Shown here piece after piece: positions 32,748 through 41,152 of a DNA stretch of 46,786 bases (position 1 is its first letter; every line of letters starts with the position of its first letter). A program made the position numbers and the translations under genes. The stretch covers positions 1 through 46,786 of the forward strand of contig NZ_AKJM01000180.1 in the NCBI RefSeq assembly GCF_000282335.1, read 5' to 3'. This stretch comes from Pseudomonas sp. GM48. GTDB lineage: Bacteria; Pseudomonadota; Gammaproteobacteria; Pseudomonadales; Pseudomonadaceae. The notes under the pieces are model-generated. The model was not told the DNA's origin. It searched no databases and saw nothing but the letters and a program-made list of their open reading frames with translations.

Positions 32748-33875
32748 TTACTGAGGCGAAACTTCGGTCTTTGGTTTACCGAAGTGCCACTCGTAGACCA
32801 CGAACTTGAAGTCCTTCAGGTCGCCCTTTTCGTCGAACGACAGGTCGCCGGTAGGGGTCTTGAAGGTGCCTTTGTGGATGGCTTCAGCCACCTTGGCGGT
32901 GTCTTCGCTCTTGGCGGACTTGATACCTTCGGCGATCACTTCAACGGCCGAGTAGGCCGGGAACACGAACGGACCGGTCGGGTCCTGCTTCTTGGCGGCG
33001 AACGCCTCAACCAGTGCCTTGTTGGACGGGTCCTGGTCGAAGGATTTCGGCAGGGTCACCAGCAGGCCTTCGGAAGCGTTCTGGGCAATTTGCGAGATGG
33101 AGTCGTTGCCGACACCTTCAGGCCCCATGAACTTGGCTTTCAGGCCTTTTTCCTGGGACTGGCGCAGGATCAGGCCCAGTTCCGGGTGGTAGCCGCCGTA
33201 GTAGACGAAGTCGACGTTGGCTTGCTTGAGCTTCTGGATGATCGAGGAGAAGTCCTTGTCACCGGCGTTGAGGCCTTCGAACACGGCAACCTTGACGCCT
33301 TTCTTCTCAAGGGTCTGTTTAACGGAGGTGGCGATGCCTTCACCGTATTGCTGTTTGTCGTGCAGCACAGCAACGATTTTCGGTTTTACGTGATCGGCAA
33401 TGTAGTTACCGGCGGCAGGGCCCTGGGCGCTGTCCAGACCGATGGTGCGGAACACCATTTTGTAGCCACGATTGGTGATGTCCGGGCTGGTGGCAGCCGG
33501 GGTGATCATGATCACGCCTTCGTCTTCGTAGATGTCCGAAGCCGGTTGAGTGGAGCTGGAGCAGAGGTGACCTACAACGAATTTCACACCATCGTTGACC
33601 ACTTTGTTGGCGACGGCCACGGCTTGTTTAGGGTCGCACGCGTCGTCGTATTCCTTGGCTTCGAGCATCTTGCCGTCGACGCCGCCCTTGGCGTTGATCT
33701 GCTCGATGGCCATCTTGGCGCCGATGAACTGCATGTCGCCGTATTGAGTGACCGGGCCGGTTTTAGGGCCGGCGATGCCGATCTTGATGGTGTCAGCTGC
33801 GAACGAATGGCTGGCAACCCCGGCCAGAACCATAGCGGCAAACAGTTTGGAAATCTGCTTAGTAGCCTTAGTCAT
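32748..33875 (-). CDS. braC: Branched-chain amino-acid-binding protein LivK/BraC
   Basis: A 375-residue periplasmic binding protein of the Leu/Ile/Val family. MTKATKQISKLFAAMVLAGVASHSFA is a Sec signal peptide. The mature start (DTIKIGIAGPKTGPVTQYGD) and MEIEQ-like INAKGGVDGKMLE match BraC of P. aeruginosa, which binds leucine, isoleucine, valine, alanine and threonine. The pair of Cys in DDACDPKQA and VGHLCSSSTQP may form the family disulfide. First gene of the livK-H-M-G-F operon. Its upstream region holds a 16-bp palindrome. Confidence 0.94.
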   Translation of the reverse strand: MTKATKQISKLFAAMVLAGVASHSFAADTIKIGIAGPKTGPVTQYGDMQFIGAKMAIEQINAKGGVDGKMLEAKEYDDACDPKQAVAVANKVVNDGVKFVVGHLCSSSTQPASDIYEDEGVIMITPAATSPDITNRGYKMVFRTIGLDSAQGPAAGNYIADHVKPKIVAVLHDKQQYGEGIATSVKQTLEKKGVKVAVFEGLNAGDKDFSSIIQKLKQANVDFVYYGGYHPELGLILRQSQEKGLKAKFMGPEGVGNDSISQIAQNASEGLLVTLPKSFDQDPSNKALVEAFAAKKQDPTGPFVFPAYSAVEVIAEGIKSAKSEDTAKVAEAIHKGTFKTPTGDLSFDEKGDLKDFKFVVYEWHFGKPKTEVSPQ

Positions 33876-34226
33876 AGTGCTCCACTCTTACTGTTGTAGT
33901 TTTTATAGTCCTGGCGCCTTGGGCAGCAGAACCGGGTCAGATATCTACGACATTCCCCGGAAAAGCCCCTCGGCAACTGTACCGGTACAGTGTAGAGCGC
34001 CGATTGTCGGCCTGGGAAGGCGGCGCCGGGGGGCAAAACCTGCAAGTGTCGCTTTATTGAAAGTAAAAGACAGAATTGCGGCGGGGGCGTTGAGGGGCTT
34101 ATAGCCGGATTCAGTGCATTCCCTGGCTTTCCTGCGCTTTTCATTTCGGTCACTCAATTGCATCCGGGTTTTTCTGCCCGACCACCGACGTTATCATTCG
34201 CGTCGATTTCTTTTCCGGACAGTCCC
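33876..34226. other. Intergenic region between braC and the DUF2288 gene
   Basis: A 351-base divergent promoter region. It contains the perfect palindrome at 33976-33991 and a GC-rich foldable part near 34005-34035. No ORF with a credible RBS was seen. Confidence 0.6.
33976..33991. promoter_or_regulatory. Perfect 16-bp palindrome upstream of braC
   Basis: ACTGTACCGGTACAGT reads the same on both strands. It is about 100 bases upstream of the braC start and 235 bases before the DUF2288 gene. Perfect symmetry suggests the site of a dimeric regulator such as a GntR/MocR or Lrp-type protein. The regulator is not identified. Confidence 0.5.
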
Positions 34227-34532
34227 ATGAATCAAGAACCTAGCACCCTCTATGCCAAGCTGCTTGGTGAAACCGCATCTATTACCTGGAAAGAGCTGGA
34301 GCCGTTCTTCGCCAAGGGTGCCCTATTGTGGGTCGATCCCGGCCTGGATTTGATCGCCGCCGCCGAGGCCGTTGCCCAGGATGAAGGGGAGAAAGTGGCC
34401 GCCTGGCTGGCCGGCGACAAGCTCGCCAAGCTGTCTGAAACGCGGGCGTTGGATCTTTTTGAACGTGATCCGCAGTTGTGGGCGGTGGTTGTTTCGCCGT
34501 GGATTCTGATCCAGGAAAGGGCGCAGGCTTAA
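34227..34532 (+). CDS. DUF2288 protein
   Basis: A 101-residue soluble protein of the DUF2288 family. Recognisable parts are LYAKLLGETASITWKELEPF, FAKGALLWVDPGLDLIAAAE and the C-terminal WAVVVSPWILIQE. The ATG at 34227 gives the usual family start. In PAO1 the similar gene PA1076 sits beside braC, which supports the call. Function unknown. A terminator follows the stop. Confidence 0.82.
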   Translation: MNQEPSTLYAKLLGETASITWKELEPFFAKGALLWVDPGLDLIAAAEAVAQDEGEKVAAWLAGDKLAKLSETRALDLFERDPQLWAVVVSPWILIQERAQA

Positions 34533-34537
34533 AAGGT

Positions 34538-34560
34538 CGCACCTTCTTGGTGCGCTCTTT
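34538..34560 (+). terminator. Intrinsic terminator after the DUF2288 gene
   Basis: Stem CGCACC / GGTGCG with loop TTCTT, followed by CTCTTTT. Short stem but placed directly after the stop. Confidence 0.65.
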
Positions 34561-34717
34561 TCAAGGAGAAAAGTGTGTAGCCGAGTAGCGTGATGGCATG
34601 TTGCCGTGGAGAAAGGCCACAGCTTCACGGTGACGTAAACGTAACGGGAACAGTTGGGAGGGCAACTGAACGGCTGCTCAATTGTTTCTGAATGTTGATA
34701 TGTGCTGCTTTCAAAGC

Positions 34718-34805
34718 CGCCTTCGCGAGCAAGCCCGCTCCCACATTTAACCGTGTTCTTCCAGAAGGAATGCAGTCGAATGTGGGAGCGGGCTTGCTCG
34801 CGAAT
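34718..34805. repeat. Outward-facing REP pair (GTGGGAGC type)
   Basis: Two REP copies in the opposite relative orientation to the other pairs: the left ends ...CGCTCCCACA at 34745 and the right begins TGTGGGAGCGGGC at 34781. It ends 11 bases before the tubulin-like gene stop. Confidence 0.88.
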
Positions 34806-34816
34806 GGGGGCGACGT

Positions 34817-37015
34817 TTAGTAAGCAGTCTTGCCCGTATGGTTATTCAGCGAAATAACCTTGGTCTTGCCAATGCGGTGACGGTAGATCTCGCGCAGGTA
34901 CTTGATTGCCTTCTTCACGCAATCGCGCGACAGGCGGATGTCGTTGATCGAGACGAATTTTTCCTTGTCGTTGATCAGCTCGCGGTACTTCTTCTCATAC
35001 ATCGGCTTGATCGCGTACCAGTTGGTATCGAGGATCTTCGCCGGGTTCTCGAACTCGTTGAGCAAGTCGTCGATGCGGCCTTCGTCGAACTCCTCCTGGA
35101 CGATGAAGTCCAGGATCGAGTTGTCCAGGGTTTCGTCGAAACGGTACGCCGACTTCGCAAAGCAGCGCTTGATGAAGGCGACGATCAGCGTCAGGAAGTC
35201 GTCCGACAGGCACGGGCTCTTGGCGATCAGGGTGGTCAGCGACAGGTTGGCCGAGGCACCGATCACCAGTGCGTAGCGCTTGAGCGTGGTGTTGGGGAAC
35301 AGGCTGTTGAGGTGAGTCTTCAACCGGTTCAGATCCATGTAGGACAGCTTGTAGTCCTTCGGCAAGGAAACGATCGACACCACCGACGAGCAATTCTTGA
35401 AGAAGTGCAGGTCATGCAGGGCCGCCGCGTCGTAGCCCGAGTTCTTGTATTGCTCCAGCGACGCACGATAGCGCTTGGATTCGATCGGCAACAGGCTGAT
35501 GCCTTCGATGGCCTGGGTGACTTTGTTGAAGTGCGGCAGGTCGATCGAACGGAAGAACAGGTCGTCGATGTTCAGGCGCTGCGGCTCTTTCTCGAACACC
35601 TTGAATTTGTCGCTGCTCGGCGGCGGGGTTTCCGGCACCACTGACTCGGCATAGGCAATTGCCACCGGGCCGGCCAGGCTCATGAACAGGTCGTTGGCGT
35701 CCAGGCGGATGGTTTCACCGATGTCGATGCCGGCGCGACGGAAATAGTTCTGGTCGTAGTCGGTAGTAACCGCCTGGGCCGTCAGAATGTTGAAGATCTG
35801 CTGCGAGATGTATTGGTTGGCATGCTTTTCCATGGCATTGACATCAATGTTCTGGATATTGCCGTCATCGTTCTCTTCGGCGTAACGCATGATGTCGTTG
35901 GAAATCAGCATCATCGCGTTCCATGGGCGGATGCGGCCCATGACGCTGGCTTCGCTGCTGTCTTCGTTGGCGAAATTGTAGGAGAAGTCCCACTCTTCCG
36001 ACAGGTATTTGCACAGCAGGCGGCCGGCGTTGATGTGCAGCGCCTCGGACATTTCACTGCGGTGATCGGAAATGTTCGGCAGTACACAGATGCCACTGGT
36101 GAAGATCGGTTCGAAGACGAAGGAATGGCCGCTCTTGCTGTCGTGCTCGTCCATCGGCTTGGTGTCGAACGTCTTGTTCATGTACGAGTGCTGCTGGGCC
36201 AGGCCGAACTCCGAGGCCATGCCCGAACCGGTACCGCCGCCGGCACTGAAGATCGAGAAATACAGGCGCGACTGGTTGGCCTTTATGCCGCAACTGTCGA
36301 TCAGGTACGAGTGAATCATCTTCCAGTCTGGGCTGGAGAAACGCTGGGTGTCCTTGTTCAGGATGATCTTGGCCAGGTACTGGCCGAGGATCGGCGCGTT
36401 ACCGGCGCCACCGGCGTGGACTTCCGACAAGTCCATGATCTTCATCTTGCTGTAGTCGCGCAGGAAGCCGCTTTTTTCGCCCTTGCGCGAGAAACGGATG
36501 CGTCCGGCAATGTCCTTGTCCAGGTCGCCGAGCATCACCAGTGGCTCGACCAGAAACACCGGCTTGGTGTTTTTGTTCTGGCCCAGGCGCAGGTTGTTGC
36601 GAATCCACTGGGCCGGGCTGTAGCCCTTTTCGGCAAAGCGCTTGTCCGGCGACAAGCGGTCTTCGTTATTGAATTCGTTGAGGTAGAACTTGCGGGCGTT
36701 GTACACCAGCTCCGCCACGTCCAACGCGATGTTCGAACCGCAGCGGCCCAGGCCGATCAGGCACACCGACGGGAATTCCTGATCGTTGTGCTGTTCGCTG
36801 TCGCCATCCAGATGGGGGGCGCGCGGGAACACCATGTCGCGCAGGCCGTCGAGGTTATCGAGGATGCGGTCGGTGTTGGTTTCGGTGAAGTACAGGTATT
36901 GCTGGGTCGCCAACGGACGGGATTGAATCAATGGCTTCGGTGATGACGGGCTGTTGGCCGCGGGGCTCAACGTCAGATCGGTTACCGCAGTGGCCGGGTT
37001 GTTTTTAGAAGTCAT
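34817..37015 (-). CDS. Large tubulin/FtsZ-superfamily GTPase-like protein
   Basis: A 732-residue cytoplasmic protein with tubulin/FtsZ nucleotide-binding features. The first loop is CLIGLGRCGSNIALDVAELV (residues 85-104), replacing the FtsZ GGGG loop. GGAGN is at 202-206. The tubulin signature is FSAGGGTGSGMASEFG (256-271), equal to FtsZ GGGTGTG. A long C-terminal half (about 300-732) has no family I can name. It resembles the FtsZ-like families described by Makarova and Koonin (FtsZl-1/-2, proposed membrane remodelling) or the Pfam Tubulin_2 type. It is clearly not ftsZ itself, which lies in the dcw cluster. The ATG at 37015 (MTSKNNPATAVTDL) is chosen over 37072. No obvious operon partner. 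GTPase and polymer activity are inferred. Confidence 0.82.
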   Translation of the reverse strand: MTSKNNPATAVTDLTLSPAANSPSSPKPLIQSRPLATQQYLYFTETNTDRILDNLDGLRDMVFPRAPHLDGDSEQHNDQEFPSVCLIGLGRCGSNIALDVAELVYNARKFYLNEFNNEDRLSPDKRFAEKGYSPAQWIRNNLRLGQNKNTKPVFLVEPLVMLGDLDKDIAGRIRFSRKGEKSGFLRDYSKMKIMDLSEVHAGGAGNAPILGQYLAKIILNKDTQRFSSPDWKMIHSYLIDSCGIKANQSRLYFSIFSAGGGTGSGMASEFGLAQQHSYMNKTFDTKPMDEHDSKSGHSFVFEPIFTSGICVLPNISDHRSEMSEALHINAGRLLCKYLSEEWDFSYNFANEDSSEASVMGRIRPWNAMMLISNDIMRYAEENDDGNIQNIDVNAMEKHANQYISQQIFNILTAQAVTTDYDQNYFRRAGIDIGETIRLDANDLFMSLAGPVAIAYAESVVPETPPPSSDKFKVFEKEPQRLNIDDLFFRSIDLPHFNKVTQAIEGISLLPIESKRYRASLEQYKNSGYDAAALHDLHFFKNCSSVVSIVSLPKDYKLSYMDLNRLKTHLNSLFPNTTLKRYALVIGASANLSLTTLIAKSPCLSDDFLTLIVAFIKRCFAKSAYRFDETLDNSILDFIVQEEFDEGRIDDLLNEFENPAKILDTNWYAIKPMYEKKYRELINDKEKFVSINDIRLSRDCVKKAIKYLREIYRHRIGKTKVISLNNHTGKTAY

Positions 37016-37107
37016 TGTTCGCCATCTACCTGGGCTGATTGGTTGGCCGACTCGCTGTCGTCGAACCGTCACGGAATAGAATCGCGTCTTTTTTCAGCGC
37101 GTACTTG

Positions 37108-37122
37108 GACCAAGCCTTGGTC
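37108..37122. promoter_or_regulatory. Palindrome between the tubulin-like and dehydrogenase genes
   Basis: GACCAAG and CTTGGTC arms around a single central C, in the divergent promoter region. A candidate operator shared by the two genes. Confidence 0.4.
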
Positions 37123-37211
37123 TTTAGCCTGAGCATCACTCGGGGGGAATCCTTTCCTAAGTCATGATGAATCGGCCAGTATTCGGTGATCTTTAATCAA
37201 AAGGAGGCTAA

Positions 37212-38108
37212 ATGATGTCAACGCTACCTTCGCTAGGGTTTGCCGGGATCGGCCTGATGGGGTTGCCGATGTGCCGGCGCCTGCTGGCCGCGGGTTATCC
37301 GCTGGCGGTATGGAATCGCAATCCGGACAAGTGCAAGCCGCTGGTGGAGGCAGGCGCACGCCAGGTCGCCAGCCCGGCCGAACTGTGCCAACACGCTGAC
37401 GTGGTGATGTTGTGCCTGGCGGATACGTCGGTCGTACGCGAGGTCGTGTTTGGTCCGGCAGGTATTATCGAGGGGGCGAAAAAAGGCCAGCTACTGGTGG
37501 ATTTTTCCAGCCTGGAGCCCAACGCCACGCGGGAAATGGCCGCAGAACTCGCCGGTAAAACCGGCATGGGCTGGCTCGACACGCCGGTGTCCGGCGGTGT
37601 GGTTGGGGCTGAAGCCGGGAGCCTGGCCATCATGGTTGGCGGTGACGTACAGGACCTGGAACGGGTCCGGCCTGTTCTGTTGAGCCTGGGGCAGCGTGTG
37701 ACGCACATGGGTGGCGTCGGGGCTGGGCAGGTGACCAAGGCGTGCAATCAGATGATCGTCGCCTGCAATGCATTGGTGATTGCCGAAGTGGTCGCGCTGG
37801 CGGAGCGTTCGGGGGTGGATGCAAGCCTGATCGCCGAAGCGCTGGCTGGCGGCTTTGCCGATTCGAAACCGTTGCAGTTCCTGGCGCCGCAAATGGCTGA
37901 AAACCGTTTCGAGCCGGTCAAATGGCACGTGCGGACGTTGCTCAAGGATCTGGATTCAGCGGTGAAGTTTTCTCGTGAACAAGGCTCGGCGACACCGATC
38001 AGCGGTCTGGCCGCACAGTTGATGCGCCTGCATGGGAGTCAGGGATTCCTTGAGAAAGACCCGTCTACATTAGTGCAGATGTACCGTGAGCCAGGCTCAG
38101 CGTCGTGA
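37212..38108 (+). CDS. NAD(P)-dependent beta-hydroxyacid dehydrogenase (3-hydroxyisobutyrate dehydrogenase family)
   Basis: A 298-residue dehydrogenase. The N-terminal Rossmann motif is GFAGIGLMGLPMCRRLLAAG followed by WNRNPDK, whose Arg suggests NADP preference. The substrate loop is DTPVSGGVVGAEAGSLAIMV. The catalytic Lys is in GAGQVTKACNQM. It oxidises 3-hydroxyisobutyrate, glycerate or tartronate-semialdehyde type substrates; the exact one is not clear. AAGGAGG lies right before the ATG. The last 44 bases overlap the 3' end of the convergent nbdA gene. Corresponds by position to PA3312. Confidence 0.9.
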   Translation: MMSTLPSLGFAGIGLMGLPMCRRLLAAGYPLAVWNRNPDKCKPLVEAGARQVASPAELCQHADVVMLCLADTSVVREVVFGPAGIIEGAKKGQLLVDFSSLEPNATREMAAELAGKTGMGWLDTPVSGGVVGAEAGSLAIMVGGDVQDLERVRPVLLSLGQRVTHMGGVGAGQVTKACNQMIVACNALVIAEVVALAERSGVDASLIAEALAGGFADSKPLQFLAPQMAENRFEPVKWHVRTLLKDLDSAVKFSREQGSATPISGLAAQLMRLHGSQGFLEKDPSTLVQMYREPGSAS

Positions 38109-40293
38109 CGGTATAGGCGTGCTTGCGCTGGTTGATTTCGTTCAGCACCGGATGCAGTTCGGTCAATGGCACCGGCCGGCTCAGCAGGTAGCCCTGAACG
38201 AAGTCACAGCCGTGGTTTTCCAGGAATTGGTATTGCTCGAAGGTTTCGACCCCTTCGGTGACCACTTGCAGGTGCAGGGTATGGGCCATGACGATAATCG
38301 CCTGGACAATCTCCATGTCCTGGGTGGCCTTGGGGATGTCCTGGATGAATGAACGGTCGATTTTCAGCGTGTTGAGCGGCAAGCGCTTGAGGTAGGCCAG
38401 GGATGAATAGCCGGTGCCGAAATCATCGATCGACAACGAAACGCCGAGGGCGCGAATCTGTCGCAGCAACACCAGTGTGTTGGCGATATTGCCCATCAAG
38501 GCGTTTTCCGTGACTTCCAGTTCCAGCCGGTTGGGCGCCACACCGGCGACCCGCAATGCGTACTCGATTTCATCTGCCAGTTCTTCGCGTGCGAGGTTCA
38601 GCGGCGAGCAATTCACGGCGATCCTGAGGTCTTCGCAGCCTTTGCGCGACAACTCGCCCAGATCCTCGCAGGCCTTGCGCAGCACCCAGTTGTCCAGCTC
38701 GGCGATCAGGCCGTTGGCCTCGGCGATGGCGATAAAACGATCCGGTGCGAGTAAACCATGGACCGGGTGTTGCCAGCGAATCAGGGCTTCGAGCTTGCTG
38801 ACCTGACCGGTCTTGAGGTCATAGATCGGCTGGTAATAGAGCATCAGGCCGGTGTCTTCACGCAGGGCGTGGCGCAATTCTTCTTCCAGCTGCAGCTCGA
38901 GTATGGCGCGGGTTTTCAGGTTGGCGCTGAAAAAGTTCAGCCCGTTGCGGCCGCTGCCCTTGGACTGATACAGCGCCAGGTCGGCGTTCTTCAGCAGTTC
39001 TTCACACGTCCTGCCGTCTTCCGGAAACAGACTGATGCCGATGCTGGTGGTCATGACCATGCGCCTGCCGGCCAGCTCGATGGGCTCCTTCATTTTCAGC
39101 ATGATGCGTTGGGCCATATGCCGCGCCTCCTCACGATCATGCAGGTTGATGAGCAGGCAGAACTCGTCACCACCGAAGCGCGCGACCACATCCTCGTGAC
39201 TGCGAATCGAGCTCTTGATGTGTTGGGCAAGCACTTTGAGCAGATCGTCACCGGCATCGTGGCCAAGGCTGTCGTTGATGCGTTTGAAATGGTCGATGTC
39301 CAGGAACATGACCGCCAGCATCCCGCCTTCGTTGGTTTTCTCCATGAGTTTTTCGGCGAAGATCTGGTTGAACCCGCGGCGGTTGATCAGGTTGGTCAAC
39401 GGGTCGTAGTGCGCCACCTGTTGCAGTGACATGCGCGCCTGGTCCAGTTGGCTGACCAGGGAGTTGACCCGCTGCAGGTCGTTGTCCTTGTGTTGCAGTT
39501 TTTTGTCCGCGAGTGCCGCGCTGATGCTGCTGCCGATGATCAGCAGGGCTATGACCGTCACGGTCAGTGCCAGTTGCAGGTGGCTGTGTTCGCCGGTTTG
39601 CGCTGGCAGGCTGTCGCCGGGCAGCACCATGTTGAAGGCGGCCATCGCCGTGAGGTGCATGCTGAGGATGCCAGCCCCGAGCAACAGGCTGGCGCTGTAT
39701 TTGAAGAGCTGATGCAGCATGCCGGTGCCGTCGCGCAGATACCATGCCAGCAACAAGGCTGCCAGCGCGGCACCGATTGCGATCGCGATGGAAAGGGCGA
39801 ACAGGCCCGGATGGTAATAGACCTCGGCATTGGAGTGCATGGCCGTCATGCCCACGTAATGCATGGTCGCGATACCCAGGCCGATCCCGATCGATGCCTT
39901 GAGACACTGTTGCAAACTCAAATCAGGGAGGCTGAGGGTATGCATTGCCAGCCAGGCGGCGAGCAGTGCGATGGTTAGCGAGAACACCGTGACAGGCAGT
40001 TGGTAGTAAAGATCGATAGGCGCCTGGAATGCCAGCATCGCGACGAAGTGCATGGCCCAGATACTGCCAGCCAGGCATCCGCTGCCAACCCAGCGCCAGC
40101 GCGTCTGGGAAGCGGATTTTTCAGCGTGAGCAACCCGTTCGGCCATGTCCAGCGTCGCGAAACAGCCAACACAGGCGACCAGATAAGCCAGCAGCACCAG
40201 AAAAGGGTCATGTGTGCAATTAAGTATGACCTGCCCACTCTCTGGTAGCTCGGTAAGGAAATGCAAACCAAGCCATTCCATAGCATGCCCCAT
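38065..40293 (-). CDS. nbdA: MHYT-GGDEF-EAL membrane c-di-GMP enzyme, NbdA orthologue
   Basis: A 742-residue c-di-GMP signalling protein. The N-terminal MHYT sensor has about seven transmembrane segments with the repeats IWAMHFVAML, ATMHYVGMTAMHS and GILSMHLTAMA, thought to bind a metal for sensing O2, CO or NO. GGDEF (VARFGGDEFCLL) and EAL (LEALIRWQHP, DDFGTGYSSLAYLKRLP) follow. The order and neighbours match NbdA (PA3311), an NO-linked phosphodiesterase. Unlike the AGDEF of P. aeruginosa NbdA, the motif here is GGDEF, so cyclase activity is possible. The ATG at 40293 has GAGGATAAC upstream. A longer frame to 40377 is less likely. Confidence 0.9.
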   Translation of the reverse strand: MGHAMEWLGLHFLTELPESGQVILNCTHDPFLVLLAYLVACVGCFATLDMAERVAHAEKSASQTRWRWVGSGCLAGSIWAMHFVAMLAFQAPIDLYYQLPVTVFSLTIALLAAWLAMHTLSLPDLSLQQCLKASIGIGLGIATMHYVGMTAMHSNAEVYYHPGLFALSIAIAIGAALAALLLAWYLRDGTGMLHQLFKYSASLLLGAGILSMHLTAMAAFNMVLPGDSLPAQTGEHSHLQLALTVTVIALLIIGSSISAALADKKLQHKDNDLQRVNSLVSQLDQARMSLQQVAHYDPLTNLINRRGFNQIFAEKLMEKTNEGGMLAVMFLDIDHFKRINDSLGHDAGDDLLKVLAQHIKSSIRSHEDVVARFGGDEFCLLINLHDREEARHMAQRIMLKMKEPIELAGRRMVMTTSIGISLFPEDGRTCEELLKNADLALYQSKGSGRNGLNFFSANLKTRAILELQLEEELRHALREDTGLMLYYQPIYDLKTGQVSKLEALIRWQHPVHGLLAPDRFIAIAEANGLIAELDNWVLRKACEDLGELSRKGCEDLRIAVNCSPLNLAREELADEIEYALRVAGVAPNRLELEVTENALMGNIANTLVLLRQIRALGVSLSIDDFGTGYSSLAYLKRLPLNTLKIDRSFIQDIPKATQDMEIVQAIIVMAHTLHLQVVTEGVETFEQYQFLENHGCDFVQGYLLSRPVPLTELHPVLNEINQRKHAYTVTTLSLAHGTSALM

Positions 40294-40407
40294 TGTTATC
40301 CTCAGGCTGGCGCAAGGAGCGCCGGCGAATGCCTTGGAGTATAGAGGGCATGGATGGAGCGCAAGCGATAGTGGCACATTGGCACTAATGATTTTGGCAT
40401 TAGCCTA

Positions 40408-40426
40408 ATAGCGATTCGTGCTATTG
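40408..40426. other. Hairpin between YkgJ-type and nbdA genes
   Basis: Arms AATAGC / GCTATT with a seven-base loop lie just after the YkgJ-type stop. A second repeat, CTAATG / CATTAG, is close by at about 40386-40404. Possible terminator for the YkgJ-type gene, but no strong T-tract. Confidence 0.45.
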
Positions 40427-40427
40427 C

Positions 40428-40793
40428 TCAGGCGATTTGCTTCTGAGGCGTCTCGAACGCGGGTTGCAGGGCCGGCAAGCCGAAAGCGGCACGGGCCGCG
40501 TCGCAATCGGGATTGGCCACGCCATCGACCCATGAAGCCTCGAACTCCCGGCAAGTGCTGGAGCGTTTTTCGTAAATCGAACATTGCACCGTACTGCCCA
40601 CGTCTCCCACCAGGCTGGTGCAGCGTACGGGTTTGCAGCCGGTGCCGAGCATCGCGACCCGACTGGGGCTGATCTGCTCGACAAGCTCATCGGGTACCGT
40701 TCCCCCGGACGAAGCGCATTCACCCCAGAAAAATGACACGCGAAAATGAGAACAGCAGGCACCGCAATTCAGACACGGACTGGCTTCGGACAT
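40428..40793 (-). CDS. YkgJ-family cysteine-cluster protein
   Basis: A 121-residue protein with a YkgJ/CxxCxxCC-type metal cluster. SPCLNCGACCSHFRVSF (Cys7, 10, 13, 14) and later GTGCKPVRCTSL, VQCSIYEKRSSTCREF, NPDCDAA supply further Cys. Such proteins probably bind zinc or an Fe-S cluster. It lies upstream of nbdA in the same direction, separated by 134 bases. Corresponds by order to PA3310. Function unknown. Confidence 0.85.
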   Translation of the reverse strand: MSEASPCLNCGACCSHFRVSFFWGECASSGGTVPDELVEQISPSRVAMLGTGCKPVRCTSLVGDVGSTVQCSIYEKRSSTCREFEASWVDGVANPDCDAARAAFGLPALQPAFETPQKQIA

Positions 40794-40942
40794 GGGCGAT
40801 TATCGTAAGGAAGAGTGGAGACGCAGGGAGGGGCAAGGCCGCTATTCTAGGCTTCGCCAACGGCTTGGGAAGGGGGGGCGAAAGGTATTTTTCATCGGCC
40901 GGACGAGCTGCGAAATGCCCACCCTGCGAACGCTGTATCTCC

Positions 40943-41032
40943 TGTGGGAGCGGGCTTGCTCGCGAAGGCGGTCTGTCAGTCACCGCCTGTATTGAATGTG
41001 CCGGCCTTTTCGCGAGCAAGCCCGCTCCCACA
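40943..41032. repeat. REPIN (inverted pair, GTGGGAGC type)
   Basis: Arms TGTGGGAGCGGGCTTGCTCG and complementary CGCTCCCACA surround about 40 bases, in the divergent gap between the YkgJ-type gene and the MFS transporter. Confidence 0.92.
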
Positions 41033-41152
41033 GGTTGTGCGCCATGGGTTGGTATCAGCCTGGCGAATAATGACAGACAGTTATGGCCGGCCTGTCTAGA
41101 TTGCAAAGTCCGGGGGCAGTGACGCCCCAAAAACAATAAAAGAGACGGACCC

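Noticed and set aside
34817..37015. The tubulin-like gene as ftsZ or phage PhuZ
   Set aside because: It is far larger than either, lacks the dcw neighbours of ftsZ, and no phage genes surround it.
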